Positions 24,712 to 34,006 of a stretch of 60,941 bases of DNA are shown here, in pieces; position 1 is the stretch's first letter, and the number at the start of each line of letters is the position of its first letter. The notes under the pieces were generated by a model. The model saw only the letters and a program-made list of their open reading frames with translations. It was not told the DNA's origin and did no database searches. Made by a program: the position numbers and the translations under genes. This DNA comes from an uncultured Bacteroidales bacterium (GTDB lineage Bacteria > Bacteroidota > Bacteroidia > Bacteroidales > FEN-979), in assembly GCA_903925275.1 (NCBI GenBank), contig CAIYES010000181.1:1-60941 (forward strand). The letters are read 5' to 3'.

Positions 24712-27380
24712 CAGAAATGGAATTGGTAGTTTATCGATGGGATGATGCCTGCAACAGAAATCGAAGTCGGGATGAGCTCATACGTGCCGTTCAGGTTCGA
24801 CGGCACCACAAAATCGCCATTATCATTCATCATCTTGTTGAAATTCACCGAAAACGGATTCATCCGGCCATATGCATTGTACAAGGTCAAAGCCAGGTTA
24901 TGCCTGTACCGGTTTCCCGGTTTGTTAAACACATAGGAAACAGATAAATCAAGACGGTGGTAATCGGGAAGTCGATCGTTGTTTTTATCGCCGTAAAAAG
25001 GAACAGAATAACCATTGGTGTAGTAAAAACCAATTGGTGTGGTAATGGTGCCTCCTGTCAGATAAATCCAATTTGCAATGAAAACCCAGTGTTTTTTTGT
25101 ATCGTATGAAATGTTGATACAAACATCATTGGGCCGGTCAAAACTGGCCCGGTAAACCCGACCATTGTTAACCTCAGGGGTCTGCACAAATGCCCTCGAC
25201 CAGGTATAGCCTATCCATCCGGTGAGGTTACCGATGCTTTTCCGCAGCATAACCTCAACACCATACGACCAGGCTTTCCCGAATCGCAACTCTCCTTCAA
25301 TGAGCGTATTAAAAAGCAAGTTGGCATGATCTTTATAATCTAAATGATCATGGAACCATTTATAATAGGCTTCGGCAGAAAATGTGAATTTCGATTTATT
25401 CAGTTCTCTGAAGTAACCCACTGCCACCTGGTCGGCAATTTGAGAAGGAAGATTGGGACCGCAGGGAGCCCAGACTTCGAGGGAAGTGAAAGGACTGGTT
25501 GAATTGGAGAGTAACTGCAGAAACTGGGTTGTCCGGCTATAACTTGCCTTCACAGTTGATTTCTGATTGATCTGGTATTGAATATTGAGTCGGGGTTCGG
25601 GGCTGAATGTCGTGGAATAGGCAACACCATTTCCATAGCTGATGGTATCTATCACCTGGTGGTTGGCATCGAAATAGCAAACTTTCGTCGGACCTAAATC
25701 CTGCCAAACGGGGAGCCTGATCCCATACCTGATGGAAAACTTTTTTCCGATCCGTTGTTCATTTGATGCATAGATGAGATACTCCATTGCATGGTATTGC
25801 GACACCACCGGAGCCTCTTGTGTCGTACTGTTATCGGCTAGCGTGACATTCCCCGGGTTTGATTGATGAAGGGTTGCCTCCAGCCCCATCCGTATGGAAT
25901 TGTGCGGGTTCAGATACCATGCGACATCGGTTTTAAGGGTAATATTTGAAATTCCGGAATTCCATAAACCACTTTGCTCCTGAGGCAAGGTTAAGGAGTA
26001 ATTGTATTTACTGTAATTCAACGTTGTATTTGAGAAGATCCGGTTGCTGAAGATATGGTTCCAGCGAAAAGTCCCTGCAAGATTTTTCCAATTTATACCA
26101 ATAGATTTGGTTTCAGGCGAAATGCTCCGGGAAAAATCATCCTCCCCGGTATAAAATGTGAAGAAAACACGATTATTGTCGTTCAGTCTGAAATTGATTT
26201 TGGCATTGATATCGAAAAATTGAAAGTCAAAGTTTTTTTTCAGTGCGGTAATATTGTTCATCCAGTTGAGTGTCGAAATACGTCCTGAGATGAAAAAAGA
26301 TCCCCGGTCCTTTACGATTGGCCCTTCCACTGAAATATTGGAGGCATAAGGTCCGACATTGCCGGAAAACCCAAACCGTTTCATATTTCCCTCCCGGGCT
26401 TTGATATCAATCACCGATGAGAGGCGGCCGCCAAATTTTGCCGGGAAATCGCCCTTGTATATCTGAACATCGTTAATGGCATCTGGCGCAAATGCAGAGA
26501 AAAAGCCAAACAGATGTGAAGGATTGTAAACCGGTACTTCATCAATCAGCAGCAAGTTCTGGTCGCTGTTCCCCCCCCGAACATAATAGAGTGCGGAACC
26601 ATCGCCATAGGTTTGGATCCCGGGAACAGCCTGAAGAGCCCGGATAATATCCAGGTCGCCACCAAACCCGGGAAGCTGTGCAAGCGTTTTCTGGGAAAAC
26701 CTGATCTCACTCATCTGCGTATTCCGGATATCCGTCTCATGATTTTCGGCAACGATCTCTACCTCTTTGATCTCAAGTTTGTCCTCCTCCATCTCAACTG
26801 ATATCCGGAAATTTTCATTCATCTGAATATCCCGGATCACCTCTTTATAACCCAGATAAGAAAAAACAATGGCATATTTCCCGTTGTTGAGTGTCAGGGA
26901 ATAAAATCCATAGCCATTGGTCATGGCGCCCGTGGTGGTGCCCCTGATGTATACATTGGCGCCAATCAGCACCTCACCGGTCGATTTGTCTCTGAGATAT
27001 CCGCTCAGTGTGAAACGGGTTGCAGGAACAGTGGCTCTTTCCGTCTTTCTGGTATCGGACGAGACAAGTTGTTTCAGTACAATGTGATTTTCGACCTGGA
27101 AATAATCGATGCCGTGCCTGAGCAACACCTCATCCAGTATCTCCCTGACCGTTTTTTCTTTTGCATCAACCGTTATAAGCTGATTCACCGGAAGCGTTTG
27201 TGGATTGTATGAGAAATCAACCGATCCGAGCCGCGATATTTCCTGAAGGAACTCCGAAATGGGCTTATTGATGATCTTCATCGTAATCCGCTGTTGCAGA
27301 TCCTGTGAAAGAGCATGAAAGGAGCATGAAAGGATCAGGAATAAAAAGATGAACAGATATTTGAACCTGAACTTGATCAA
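24711..27380 (-). CDS. TonB-dependent receptor with STN and carboxypeptidase-regulatory domains
   Basis: An outer-membrane receptor of about 889 residues. A TTG at 27380 gives an ideal signal peptide (IKFRFKYLFIFLFLILSCSFHALSQ, shown here only as its key span) and leaves 19 bases after fecR. A start at 27479 would overlap fecR by 80 bases and prepend 33 unlikely residues. Domains in order: secretin/TonB short N-terminal domain (about 30-95; ITVDAKEKTVREILDEVL), carboxypeptidase-regulatory repeat (about 115-195; GANVYIRGTTTGAMT), plug (about 215-340; SALYYVRGGNSDQNLLLID, KFGGRLSSV), then the barrel ending in FHF. The STN domain signals to FecR. The DUF4249 gene follows. Confidence 0.93.
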   Translation of the reverse strand: MIKFRFKYLFIFLFLILSCSFHALSQDLQQRITMKIINKPISEFLQEISRLGSVDFSYNPQTLPVNQLITVDAKEKTVREILDEVLLRHGIDYFQVENHIVLKQLVSSDTRKTERATVPATRFTLSGYLRDKSTGEVLIGANVYIRGTTTGAMTNGYGFYSLTLNNGKYAIVFSYLGYKEVIRDIQMNENFRISVEMEEDKLEIKEVEIVAENHETDIRNTQMSEIRFSQKTLAQLPGFGGDLDIIRALQAVPGIQTYGDGSALYYVRGGNSDQNLLLIDEVPVYNPSHLFGFFSAFAPDAINDVQIYKGDFPAKFGGRLSSVIDIKAREGNMKRFGFSGNVGPYASNISVEGPIVKDRGSFFISGRISTLNWMNNITALKKNFDFQFFDINAKINFRLNDNNRVFFTFYTGEDDFSRSISPETKSIGINWKNLAGTFRWNHIFSNRIFSNTTLNYSKYNYSLTLPQEQSGLWNSGISNITLKTDVAWYLNPHNSIRMGLEATLHQSNPGNVTLADNSTTQEAPVVSQYHAMEYLIYASNEQRIGKKFSIRYGIRLPVWQDLGPTKVCYFDANHQVIDTISYGNGVAYSTTFSPEPRLNIQYQINQKSTVKASYSRTTQFLQLLSNSTSPFTSLEVWAPCGPNLPSQIADQVAVGYFRELNKSKFTFSAEAYYKWFHDHLDYKDHANLLFNTLIEGELRFGKAWSYGVEVMLRKSIGNLTGWIGYTWSRAFVQTPEVNNGRVYRASFDRPNDVCINISYDTKKHWVFIANWIYLTGGTITTPIGFYYTNGYSVPFYGDKNNDRLPDYHRLDLSVSYVFNKPGNRYRHNLALTLYNAYGRMNPFSVNFNKMMNDNGDFVVPSNLNGTYELIPTSISVAGIIPSINYQFHF

Positions 27381-27399
27381 TGACGCGGGGTATCTGAAA

Positions 27400-28443
27400 T
27401 TATCTGCATCCACGCCCGGAGAGTTCGATCCCCGCGCCGGTATTCCTGATCTGCAAATCAAGGGTGGCTTTGAGTACATTCAATATTGATTCCGGTGATT
27501 GTTTGTCAAAGGTAGTGGTAATCCTGCAATCACTCAACCTGTCGTCAGATAAACGGATTTTTGTATGATATACCTTTGCCAGCAGCGCAACGGCTTCATT
27601 CAGTGGTGTGTTGTTAAAAACAATGTGTTTTGTTTTCCATGATAAAAAGTTCACATCTTCATTGGTGGTTTTAGTGATGTTGAAGCCATTTGTGATCAGC
27701 TCTGCCTTTTCTCCCGGTGAAAGAATTGCCATCTTTTCCGGTTTGTTTTCATAATACACATCGACCTTTCCGGTTGCGAGGATGATCTCTTTGGTGCCAT
27801 CCCAGGTTTTGGTATTCACGAAAAAAGAGGTGCCGACTACCCGGATCCTGACATTTTCGGATGCAATAACAAATGGTTTTAATTTATCGGGAGAAACCTC
27901 GAACCAGGCTTCGCCCTGTAACGTAACATTGCGGAAAGATCCTTCAAACCGTGAAGGATAGGTAAGGGTCGCTCCTGCATTGAGTGTCACAATTGTTCCA
28001 TCAGGCAGGACATGCTCTGTAACTTCATTTCCGGCAGCCAATTGTGTCTCAGCCGGAGGTGATAAATAACGGTACAGCAGGAAAGTGGGTATGGCCAGCA
28101 AGAGGAAGATGGCTGCTATGCGGAGAGAAAAGTAAATGATTCGGGATTTAAGATTTCCGGTTTCCGATTCAGTTTCTTTCAATTTGTGATTGGTAGTCCC
28201 GATTGCATCTTCTTTGCTTTTCAGCTTTGAAACCAGCGTGTTCCATTCATGGTCAAGGTTGATGGAAGAATCGATTCTTGCATTTTCAATTGTTTTCCAG
28301 GTTCTCTGATATTCCGAAAACATGGCAGCATTTGCCGGATCTGCCTTTACCCATTTCTCAAGTTCACGGATGTCGTCAGGTGTCGATTCCCCAAAGAAAT
28401 ATTTGGTTATCAGGTCAGTATAATATGTGGAATTTGTTTCCAT
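27400..28443 (-). CDS. FecR-family anti-sigma factor
   Basis: About 347 residues from the ATG at 28443; an in-frame start at 28467 adds eight. A cytoplasmic N-terminus with the sigma-binding pattern LITKYFFGESTPDDIRELEKW is followed by one transmembrane helix near 105 (RIAAIFLLLAIPTFLLYRYL). The periplasmic FecR domain begins ETQLAAGNEVTEHVLPDGTIVTLNAG. The C-terminal domain (about 270-347, FNNTPLNEAVALLAKVYHTKI) is of the DUF4974 type and contacts the receptor. It holds the sigma factor encoded upstream until the receptor binds its ligand. Confidence 0.93.
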   Translation of the reverse strand: METNSTYYTDLITKYFFGESTPDDIRELEKWVKADPANAAMFSEYQRTWKTIENARIDSSINLDHEWNTLVSKLKSKEDAIGTTNHKLKETESETGNLKSRIIYFSLRIAAIFLLLAIPTFLLYRYLSPPAETQLAAGNEVTEHVLPDGTIVTLNAGATLTYPSRFEGSFRNVTLQGEAWFEVSPDKLKPFVIASENVRIRVVGTSFFVNTKTWDGTKEIILATGKVDVYYENKPEKMAILSPGEKAELITNGFNITKTTNEDVNFLSWKTKHIVFNNTPLNEAVALLAKVYHTKIRLSDDRLSDCRITTTFDKQSPESILNVLKATLDLQIRNTGAGIELSGRGCR

Positions 28444-28555
28444 TGCAGTATTCTGTTGATCATACACTTCAAAGGGTTGTTACCCTGATGCAGAAGATAA
28501 AAAAAAGACGAAATTATTCTAAGGGCACAAAATTTTTTGCCTGTATTATAGCGAG

Positions 28556-29137
28556 TCAAAGTAAGGGCACAAGATTTTGTGCCCTTACCAACAAAATAGC
28601 GAAAAAAAAGATCATCGGGAGGTATTCGGCGAGTCGGATGCGCATGTGCTGCAACGCTTTTGACATCTGGGTTTCAACTGTTTTTACCGAGATCTGAAGT
28701 TTATCGGCAATCTGTTGGTATTTCAGGTTCCCGTAGCGGTTTAGTACAAATATCTCCCGGCATTTGTCGGGGAGTTCTGCGATGCCGGCTGCAATTTGTT
28801 GCACGATCTCCTTTTCAACAAGTTTATCGGGCTGATCAAATCCGGTATCTTCCGGCAGGTTTTCAAGGGCCAGGAGATCATTGCTAAATTTTTTATGGTC
28901 ACGCAGAAAGTTCAGGCATTTATTACGCACTGTAGTTGTAAGATAGCTTTTAACAGGCTTCGAAAGATCGATGGTTTGTCGCTTTTCCCATAGACTGACA
29001 AAGGCATCCTGAACAATCTCCTTTGCCACCTCTTCTTGTTTCACATAACCCGATGCAAACTGACAAAGCCCGCTGAAATGATCCCTGAAAAGAGATTCCA
29101 GGGTATGTTCATCAAATTGCCGGTTTACCATTATCAT
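28556..29137 (-). CDS. ECF RNA polymerase sigma factor, Bacteroidales type
   Basis: A 193-residue sigma-70 family protein. Region 2 is at about 10-80 (LFRDHFSGLCQFASGYV, VQDAFVSLWEKR). Region 4 is at about 125-175 with a helix-turn-helix (LPDKCREIFVLNRYGNLKYQQIADKLQISVKTVE, key residues only given in part). It belongs to the Bacteroidales family 1 ECF group that drives TonB-receptor loci with FecR. Its last codons hold a hairpin (28561-28588). About 90 bases separate it from fecR. Confidence 0.94.
   Translation of the reverse strand: MIMVNRQFDEHTLESLFRDHFSGLCQFASGYVKQEEVAKEIVQDAFVSLWEKRQTIDLSKPVKSYLTTTVRNKCLNFLRDHKKFSNDLLALENLPEDTGFDQPDKLVEKEIVQQIAAGIAELPDKCREIFVLNRYGNLKYQQIADKLQISVKTVETQMSKALQHMRIRLAEYLPMIFFFAILLVRAQNLVPLL
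28561..28588. repeat. Perfect hairpin across the end of the sigma-factor gene
   Basis: GTAAGGGCACAA at 28561-28572 and TTGTGCCCTTAC at 28577-28588 pair perfectly around GATT. The stem covers the last codons of the sigma gene. The half-sequence TAAGGGCACAA occurs again about 35 bases away in the gap before fecR. There is no long T-run, so attenuation or mRNA stability is more likely than full termination. Confidence 0.6.
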
Positions 29138-29333
29138 CTTGAAATATTGAATCCAACGATCGTTTGCTGAGATGTAATAACAAAATAATGGAATATTTAT
29201 TTCAGGGGGCCGTTAAAAATGACGGCAGATTTTATCTGCATTCCTGTTTCATGGAATCGTTAAATCACCAAGGATGTTCATCAGGCTGACCGGGTTACGC
29301 AGGGTGAGGAATAACAATACTTTATTGTATCCT

Positions 29334-30977
29334 TCAGGTATACATAAACCGTTTGATTTTCTGAGTTGCAGTTTTCTGGAATGGGCCTGGTTGGGCAATA
29401 ACCAACTGCACCTGTGAGAATTTGTTTACCCGTGCGTTCACATAGTCCTGAAGCTCCATGCGCAATTCCTCGGTTTTCTGGTCGACATAATTGGAGACTT
29501 CATTTTTCAGAAAAAGATACCTCAACTCTATTTCTTCCTGGTTGAAATGAACCAGGGCAATGAGTTTACCTTTTTTCTCAATCACCAGCGATTCAACAAC
29601 ATGCCGGAAATTATTGATAACCGATTCGATGTCTTCGGGATAAACATTTTCGCCATTGGATCGAACGATCATACTTTTAACCCGTCCTCTGATGTACAGG
29701 TTACCACGGTCATCAAATGTGCCAAGGTCGCCGGTTTTAAGCCATCCATCGGGTGTGATCATCTCAGCGGTCAATTTAGGCTCTTTATAGTAACCTTTCA
29801 TGTTATTTGGACCTTTTGTCCAAATTTCCCCTTCGCCGGTGCGCTTGTCAGCATTGATAATTTTCAGTTCAACACCGATACAGGAAGGGCCAGTCGATTG
29901 CAGTACAGGATGTTGGGGATTGAAACCGGCCAGCAGGGGTGCACATTCAGTAAGGCCGTATCCAACCGCATACGGGAAATGGCTTTCGATGAGGAAGCGT
30001 TCCACTGTTTTATTCAGTTTTGCTCCTCCAACGCCAAAAAACCGCAACTGCCCGCCAAAAGTCTGCATCAGTTTTTTTCCGGCAACACGGTGTAACAACT
30101 TCCGCATGGGCGGAAATTTGTACAACATGTTTAAAATTTTCTTTTCGGTAAATTCAGGCAGAATCTTTGACCGGAAGATTTTTTCGATGATCAACGGAAC
30201 GGTCAGTATGGTGGTAGGCTTTACTTCCAGCAGCGCCGGAAGTAACAGTGCCGGTGTCGGGGGTTTTCCAAGATAATACACACAAGCTCCGCAATACATG
30301 GGAAGGACAAGTCCAAGGGTATTTTCATAGGTATGCGAAAGGGGGAGAATAGAGAGAAACCGATCAGTTTCAAACATATGTTGTATTTCGAACCCTTTAA
30401 TCGCGGTGAAACAGATATTCCGGTGGGTGAGCATGACTCCCTTTGGATTGCCGGTTGTTCCTGACGTATAAATGATTGCCGCAAGGTCATCTTCCTTCAC
30501 ATCGTATTCCATTGATGGTTTCGCCTCAGGATCAAATGCAGGCCAGTATTCAAATGATCTGACGACAGAAAAATCTTCGATCCTTACGACCTCCAGCAGA
30601 AAATCCGTGGTGAGACCAACTAATTTTGGCAACAATCCATCCGATGCAAAAACAACCCTGGTCTCGGAATGTTCAAGAAGGGCGGAAATTTCTACCGGCA
30701 GAAATTCCGGTAAAAGGGGCACTGCAACAGCTCCCATAAAGGTGATCGCATAATAAGCAATCCCCCAGTTTGGCTGGTTTGTGCTCAAAATGGCTACCTT
30801 GTCGCCAGGCTGGATCCCCAACTTCTCTAAAAAAGCAATTACGGCCATGATTCGGTCGTTGGTTTCGAGGTAGGTGAGTGGCCTCTTCCCTACCATTGCC
30901 AAGGCATCACGTGTGCCAAACCGGCTTAATGTTGATGCAAAAAAAGCCGGAAAAGTTAACATGGTTTTGTCTTCCAT
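29334..30977 (-). CDS. Long-chain acyl-CoA synthetase (AMP-forming ligase)
   Basis: A 547-residue ANL-superfamily enzyme. The P-loop is IIYTSGTTGNPKGVMLTH (about 167-184). The A5 motif reads YGLTECAPL, A7 reads WLKTGDLG, and A8 reads GRVKSMIVRSNGENVYPEDIE. The conserved Lys of A10 is present in the closing TATQKIKR. The reaction is fatty acid + ATP + CoA to acyl-CoA, AMP and pyrophosphate; it supports phospholipid synthesis or fatty-acid reuse. A TACATTTG -7 box lies at 31047-31054 on the minus strand. Downstream on its strand two short hairpins at about 29205-29240 (GCAGAT/ATCTGC and GCCGT/ACGGC) may slow transcription. Confidence 0.92.
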   Translation of the reverse strand: MEDKTMLTFPAFFASTLSRFGTRDALAMVGKRPLTYLETNDRIMAVIAFLEKLGIQPGDKVAILSTNQPNWGIAYYAITFMGAVAVPLLPEFLPVEISALLEHSETRVVFASDGLLPKLVGLTTDFLLEVVRIEDFSVVRSFEYWPAFDPEAKPSMEYDVKEDDLAAIIYTSGTTGNPKGVMLTHRNICFTAIKGFEIQHMFETDRFLSILPLSHTYENTLGLVLPMYCGACVYYLGKPPTPALLLPALLEVKPTTILTVPLIIEKIFRSKILPEFTEKKILNMLYKFPPMRKLLHRVAGKKLMQTFGGQLRFFGVGGAKLNKTVERFLIESHFPYAVGYGLTECAPLLAGFNPQHPVLQSTGPSCIGVELKIINADKRTGEGEIWTKGPNNMKGYYKEPKLTAEMITPDGWLKTGDLGTFDDRGNLYIRGRVKSMIVRSNGENVYPEDIESVINNFRHVVESLVIEKKGKLIALVHFNQEEIELRYLFLKNEVSNYVDQKTEELRMELQDYVNARVNKFSQVQLVIAQPGPFQKTATQKIKRFMYT

Positions 30978-31046
30978 GATTTGTTTTTACCCAGGAAAAA
31001 GCCCAGTAAAGCGCTTGCGGGGGCATCTTCGAGGAAATACCAATGG

Positions 31047-31054
31047 CAAATGTA
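31047..31054 (-). promoter_or_regulatory. -7 box of the acyl-CoA ligase gene
   Basis: Minus-strand TACATTTG fits TAnnTTTG and lies about 70 bases before the ATG at 30977. No -33 TTG at the right distance is seen. Confidence 0.4.
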
Positions 31055-31139
31055 CACATAATTCCTCGGTTTTGTTTTTTGCAGGAAAGGAAAATATGAT
31101 CATTCGAACCATTTTGACAATCAATTCCACTATTTGCTA

Positions 31140-31170
31140 TTGACTTTCAATATTTTAGTTTGTATATTTG
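31140..31170 (+). promoter_or_regulatory. Full Bacteroidota promoter
   Basis: TTG at 31140-31142, 20 bases, then TATATTTG at 31163-31170. Both elements and spacing match the Bacteroidota consensus. The ATG at 31191 follows after a leader of about 15 bases. Confidence 0.75.
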
Positions 31171-31190
31171 GGGCAAACAAAATACACACC

Positions 31191-31991
31191 ATGAAAAAAC
31201 TTTTGACAATATTGTCTATCGTGTTCTTCGTCGGGCAGACATGGGCACAAACCACGGAATTTCTTCAGCAGAAGGATTTTAAACTTGAAAAACAAAAAAT
31301 TTTTGAAGGCATCAATGCATCCAAAAAGCAGTTGAACGAGATTAAGAAAAGTGATTTGAAAATGGAGCAATCCATTGATAGTCTGAAACAAATTATCGGT
31401 TATTACACCGGGCAATTGGTTATGACTACCGACTCCCTTTCAAAAACCAGTGTTAAACTCAATGCACTTCAGGAAAAAGTCGACAATGAAAAATCTCTCT
31501 CCAAAGGCATGCTCCTTCTGTTCATTGTGATCATTCTCCTGCTATTCATTCTTCTTTTTGTCATGATTTTCCTTTTAAAAAATAAAGCTGAGTTAAACCA
31601 TACCTCGCTTGTTGAACTAGATAAAAAAACGAATGAACAAATTGAAATTGAGAAGAAAAATCTCAAAAACGAAATACAAAGTTGCAACGATCTTATCGGC
31701 AGCAATTCCAATGAAATGAATCAAAGGATTTCAACCGGGCTGAGTTCCATTGAAACCAGGAACAATCAGATGGAGCAGCAATTACAGGAAAATCTTGGCC
31801 GGCTCGGGAGCAGAATCGACATTATCGGACCGGAGGTCAGTAAACTCAAGGAAGAACTATCCAACGGTATAAAAAGCATTGAAGACAAGCTAAACGCTGT
31901 AAAACGGGAAGTGGATCAAAGTAACCAGGTTGTAGCTGCCCAAACCGCAAAACTCGAAGAAGAGCTCAGGATTCTTAAAGGAAAACATTAG
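31191..31991 (+). CDS. Membrane protein with coiled-coil domains on both sides
   Basis: A 266-residue protein: signal peptide (cleavage near TWAQT), a coiled coil at about 25-105 (LKMEQSIDSLKQIIG), one very hydrophobic transmembrane helix at about 110-135 (LLFIVIILLLFILLFVMIFLL), and a long second coiled coil to the C-terminus (LGSRIDIIGPEVSKLKEEL). No enzyme domain is seen. A structural or scaffold role across the inner membrane is possible. The ATG at 31191 follows a full promoter and gives a clean signal peptide. Confidence 0.7.
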   Translation: MKKLLTILSIVFFVGQTWAQTTEFLQQKDFKLEKQKIFEGINASKKQLNEIKKSDLKMEQSIDSLKQIIGYYTGQLVMTTDSLSKTSVKLNALQEKVDNEKSLSKGMLLLFIVIILLLFILLFVMIFLLKNKAELNHTSLVELDKKTNEQIEIEKKNLKNEIQSCNDLIGSNSNEMNQRISTGLSSIETRNNQMEQQLQENLGRLGSRIDIIGPEVSKLKEELSNGIKSIEDKLNAVKREVDQSNQVVAAQTAKLEEELRILKGKH

Positions 31992-32073
31992 GACGATTTG
32001 GCAAGGTTGATTTCCCTTTTGCAGGCAACTCCCTGATTGTGAACCCATGTTGACAACAACTCCGTTAGAGTTA

Positions 32074-32104
32074 TTGTTTTATATGCCGGGAATTCTTACA
32101 TTTG
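32074..32104 (+). promoter_or_regulatory. Full promoter directly before an ATG
   Basis: TTG at 32074-32076, 20 bases, then TACATTTG at 32097-32104. The ATG at 32109 begins four bases after the -7 box, so the transcript would start at or next to the start codon (leaderless). Confidence 0.6.
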
Positions 32105-32108
32105 ATCC

Positions 32109-32459
32109 ATGAATATAGAAGAACTCCGGGATTTTTGTCTCAGCCTGCCGGCAGTAACTGAAGATATCAAGTGGGAAGAACACCTGGTATTTTCGGTTGC
32201 AGAAAAAATATTTTGTCTGACAGGACTTGACCCTCCTTTTCACATTGCCTTAAAGGTGCCTGAAGATCAATTTGATGAGCTTACCCAGGTGAGTCAAATA
32301 ATCCAGGCTTCTCATTTTGCACGCCGGCAATGGATGACCATTCTCGACGAAAGCATTTTCAGCAGGGCAGAATGGGAGTTTTACATCACCCAATCCTATC
32401 AGCTGGTAAAGTCCAAATTGCCGAAGAAGGTCAGAGACTCCATTGACGAAAACCACTGA
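32109..32459 (+). CDS. MmcQ/YjbR family protein
   Basis: A 116-residue protein of the MmcQ/YjbR-like family, which has a double-wing DNA-binding-like fold. Typical text: LRDFCLSLPAVTEDIKWEEHLVFSVAEKIFCLTG at the N-terminus, then ALKVPEDQFDELTQ, and WMTILDE with the closing SYQLVKSKLPKK. The cellular role of the family is not known. It lies 49 bases before the MocA-like gene and may be read with the purine cluster by chance. Confidence 0.85.
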   Translation: MNIEELRDFCLSLPAVTEDIKWEEHLVFSVAEKIFCLTGLDPPFHIALKVPEDQFDELTQVSQIIQASHFARRQWMTILDESIFSRAEWEFYITQSYQLVKSKLPKKVRDSIDENH

Positions 32460-32508
32460 CAAAGCCCGGTCATTTAATTAAATTGTGAGATAAGCTATCG
32501 GGGAAGTA

Positions 32509-33102
32509 ATGGGAAAATTATCTTTTGCCGCAGTAATTCCCGCAGCCGGGAATTCAGGACGCATGGGAAGCCAAAAGGTATCGATGCCCTATGGCAACGG
32601 ATCAGGTTTTGCAGAACACCTGACAAATTGTTTTAGCGTTTACGGTTGTCACCCTGTTGTGCTTATCGTAAATGAGAATTTTGACTTGGCCACACTTCAA
32701 GCTGAAAACCTGATCATCGTTGTAAACCGCCATGTGGAAAAAGGCCGGTCGCATTCAATTCATCTCGGATTGCAACATGTTCCTGAAGGATCCGCGTGTT
32801 TTATCCATAACATCGATAATCCCTTCCCTGAATCCGCTGTGCTCAATGGGTTGCTGACGGCTGTTCCTTCGGATGGTTATGCGGTTCCGGTATATCTGGG
32901 ACGGGGAGGACATCCGGTTCTGCTGGGTTGCGGGATGGCTGACCTTCTTCGAAGCCAGCGTGATCTGGCCGATTTCCGACAAGCACTGCAGGGGTTCACA
33001 AAGGTTGAGGTTCCCTGCGCAGATGAACATATCCTGTGGAACATCAATACTCCTGAAGAATATCAGCGGTTTATCCGATACACACAACCCAAAACCGGGT
33101 AA
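32509..33102 (+). CDS. ygfJ: MocA/YgfJ-like molybdenum cofactor cytidylyltransferase
   Basis: A 197-residue nucleotidyltransferase. The N-terminal loop VIPAAGNSGRMGSQK matches the (L)AAGxSxRMGxxK signature of MocA-type enzymes that attach CMP to molybdopterin. VVNRHVEKGRSHSIHLGL and IHNIDNPF are the conserved following motifs. MobA would instead carry GMP specificity; the position ahead of xdhC and xanthine dehydrogenase supports MocA/YgfJ, which supplies MCD cofactor to xanthine dehydrogenases and selenium-dependent molybdenum hydroxylases. It opens the rightward half of the purine cluster. Confidence 0.82.
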   Translation: MGKLSFAAVIPAAGNSGRMGSQKVSMPYGNGSGFAEHLTNCFSVYGCHPVVLIVNENFDLATLQAENLIIVVNRHVEKGRSHSIHLGLQHVPEGSACFIHNIDNPFPESAVLNGLLTAVPSDGYAVPVYLGRGGHPVLLGCGMADLLRSQRDLADFRQALQGFTKVEVPCADEHILWNINTPEEYQRFIRYTQPKTG

Positions 33103-33217
33103 CGTTCCTGATCTTCATGTCAAAAAACCGCTTTTCGGGGCGTTTGAATTTGAGGCTTACCACTTTTTTTGTAATTTTACCCCAACAAACATACCTGTAT
33201 CCTTATAAGTTGAAGTT

Positions 33218-33994
33218 ATGCAGCATTTTTTTTTAAAAGCCGATGAGGTTATAAACGGGTCAAAACCTGCAGCATTATGCATTGTTGTTGATACCCGGGG
33301 ATCAACCCCCAGGAAACAGGGAGCCAGAATGATTGTTTATGCCGATGGCTCTCTGTACGGAAGCATCGGCGGAGGCAGGGTTGAAAAAGAGGTGACGGAA
33401 ATGGCTCTGAAGCTGATCGCCTCCGGCAAACCTTCTAAAGTGACATTTAACCTGGAAGAGGATCTTGGAATGCATTGCGGAGGACTGATGGAGATTTACA
33501 TTGAACCGTTGAATCCATTGAAAAAACTCTATATTTTCGGTGCAGGACATATTGGAAAATCCCTGGCAGGCTTTGCCCGGGAACTTGATTTTTCCGTAAC
33601 GCTGTTTGACCCGCGCCATGAGATTTTCCGGGATGAGGTGTTCACATCTTTTACCTGTGTCAACAATGATTATTTCAAAGCCATTGAAGAGGCTGTTTTT
33701 GACGACAACACCTTTGTTGTTATCGTTACTCCAAAACATGTTTATGATGAGGAAATTTTGGCAGCCGTAGCCCGTAAACCACATGCTTATCTTGGCATGA
33801 TCGGGAGCGGAAGGAAAGTTGATATGCTTAAACAGCGGTTTCTTGAACAAAACATCCTTTCAGGGGAAGAACTTGCAAAAATTGACATGCCCATCGGAAT
33901 CCGGTTCAACGCGGAAACACCCCAGGAAATCGCTATCAGCATCCTGGCTAAACTAATCGATGAAAGAAATAGTGCAATGAACAAAAATAGTTGA
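33218..33994 (+). CDS. xdhC: XdhC-family molybdenum hydroxylase maturation factor
   Basis: A 258-residue protein of the XdhC/CoxI family. The N-terminal domain shows CIVVDTRGSTPRKQGARM and YGSIGGGRVEKEV; the C-terminal Rossmann domain begins LYIFGAGHIGKSLAGFA. XdhC binds molybdopterin, promotes its sulfuration and inserts it into xanthine dehydrogenase. In selenium-dependent hydroxylases the related YqeB is thought to help to place selenium. The xanthine dehydrogenase gene starts 12 bases downstream. Confidence 0.93.
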   Translation: MQHFFLKADEVINGSKPAALCIVVDTRGSTPRKQGARMIVYADGSLYGSIGGGRVEKEVTEMALKLIASGKPSKVTFNLEEDLGMHCGGLMEIYIEPLNPLKKLYIFGAGHIGKSLAGFARELDFSVTLFDPRHEIFRDEVFTSFTCVNNDYFKAIEEAVFDDNTFVVIVTPKHVYDEEILAAVARKPHAYLGMIGSGRKVDMLKQRFLEQNILSGEELAKIDMPIGIRFNAETPQEIAISILAKLIDERNSAMNKNS

Positions 33995-34006
33995 AACAGC
34001 AATAAA

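Noticed and set aside
30221..30490. Frame opposite to or within the acyl-CoA ligase gene
   Set aside because: Pure shadow of the ligase motifs.
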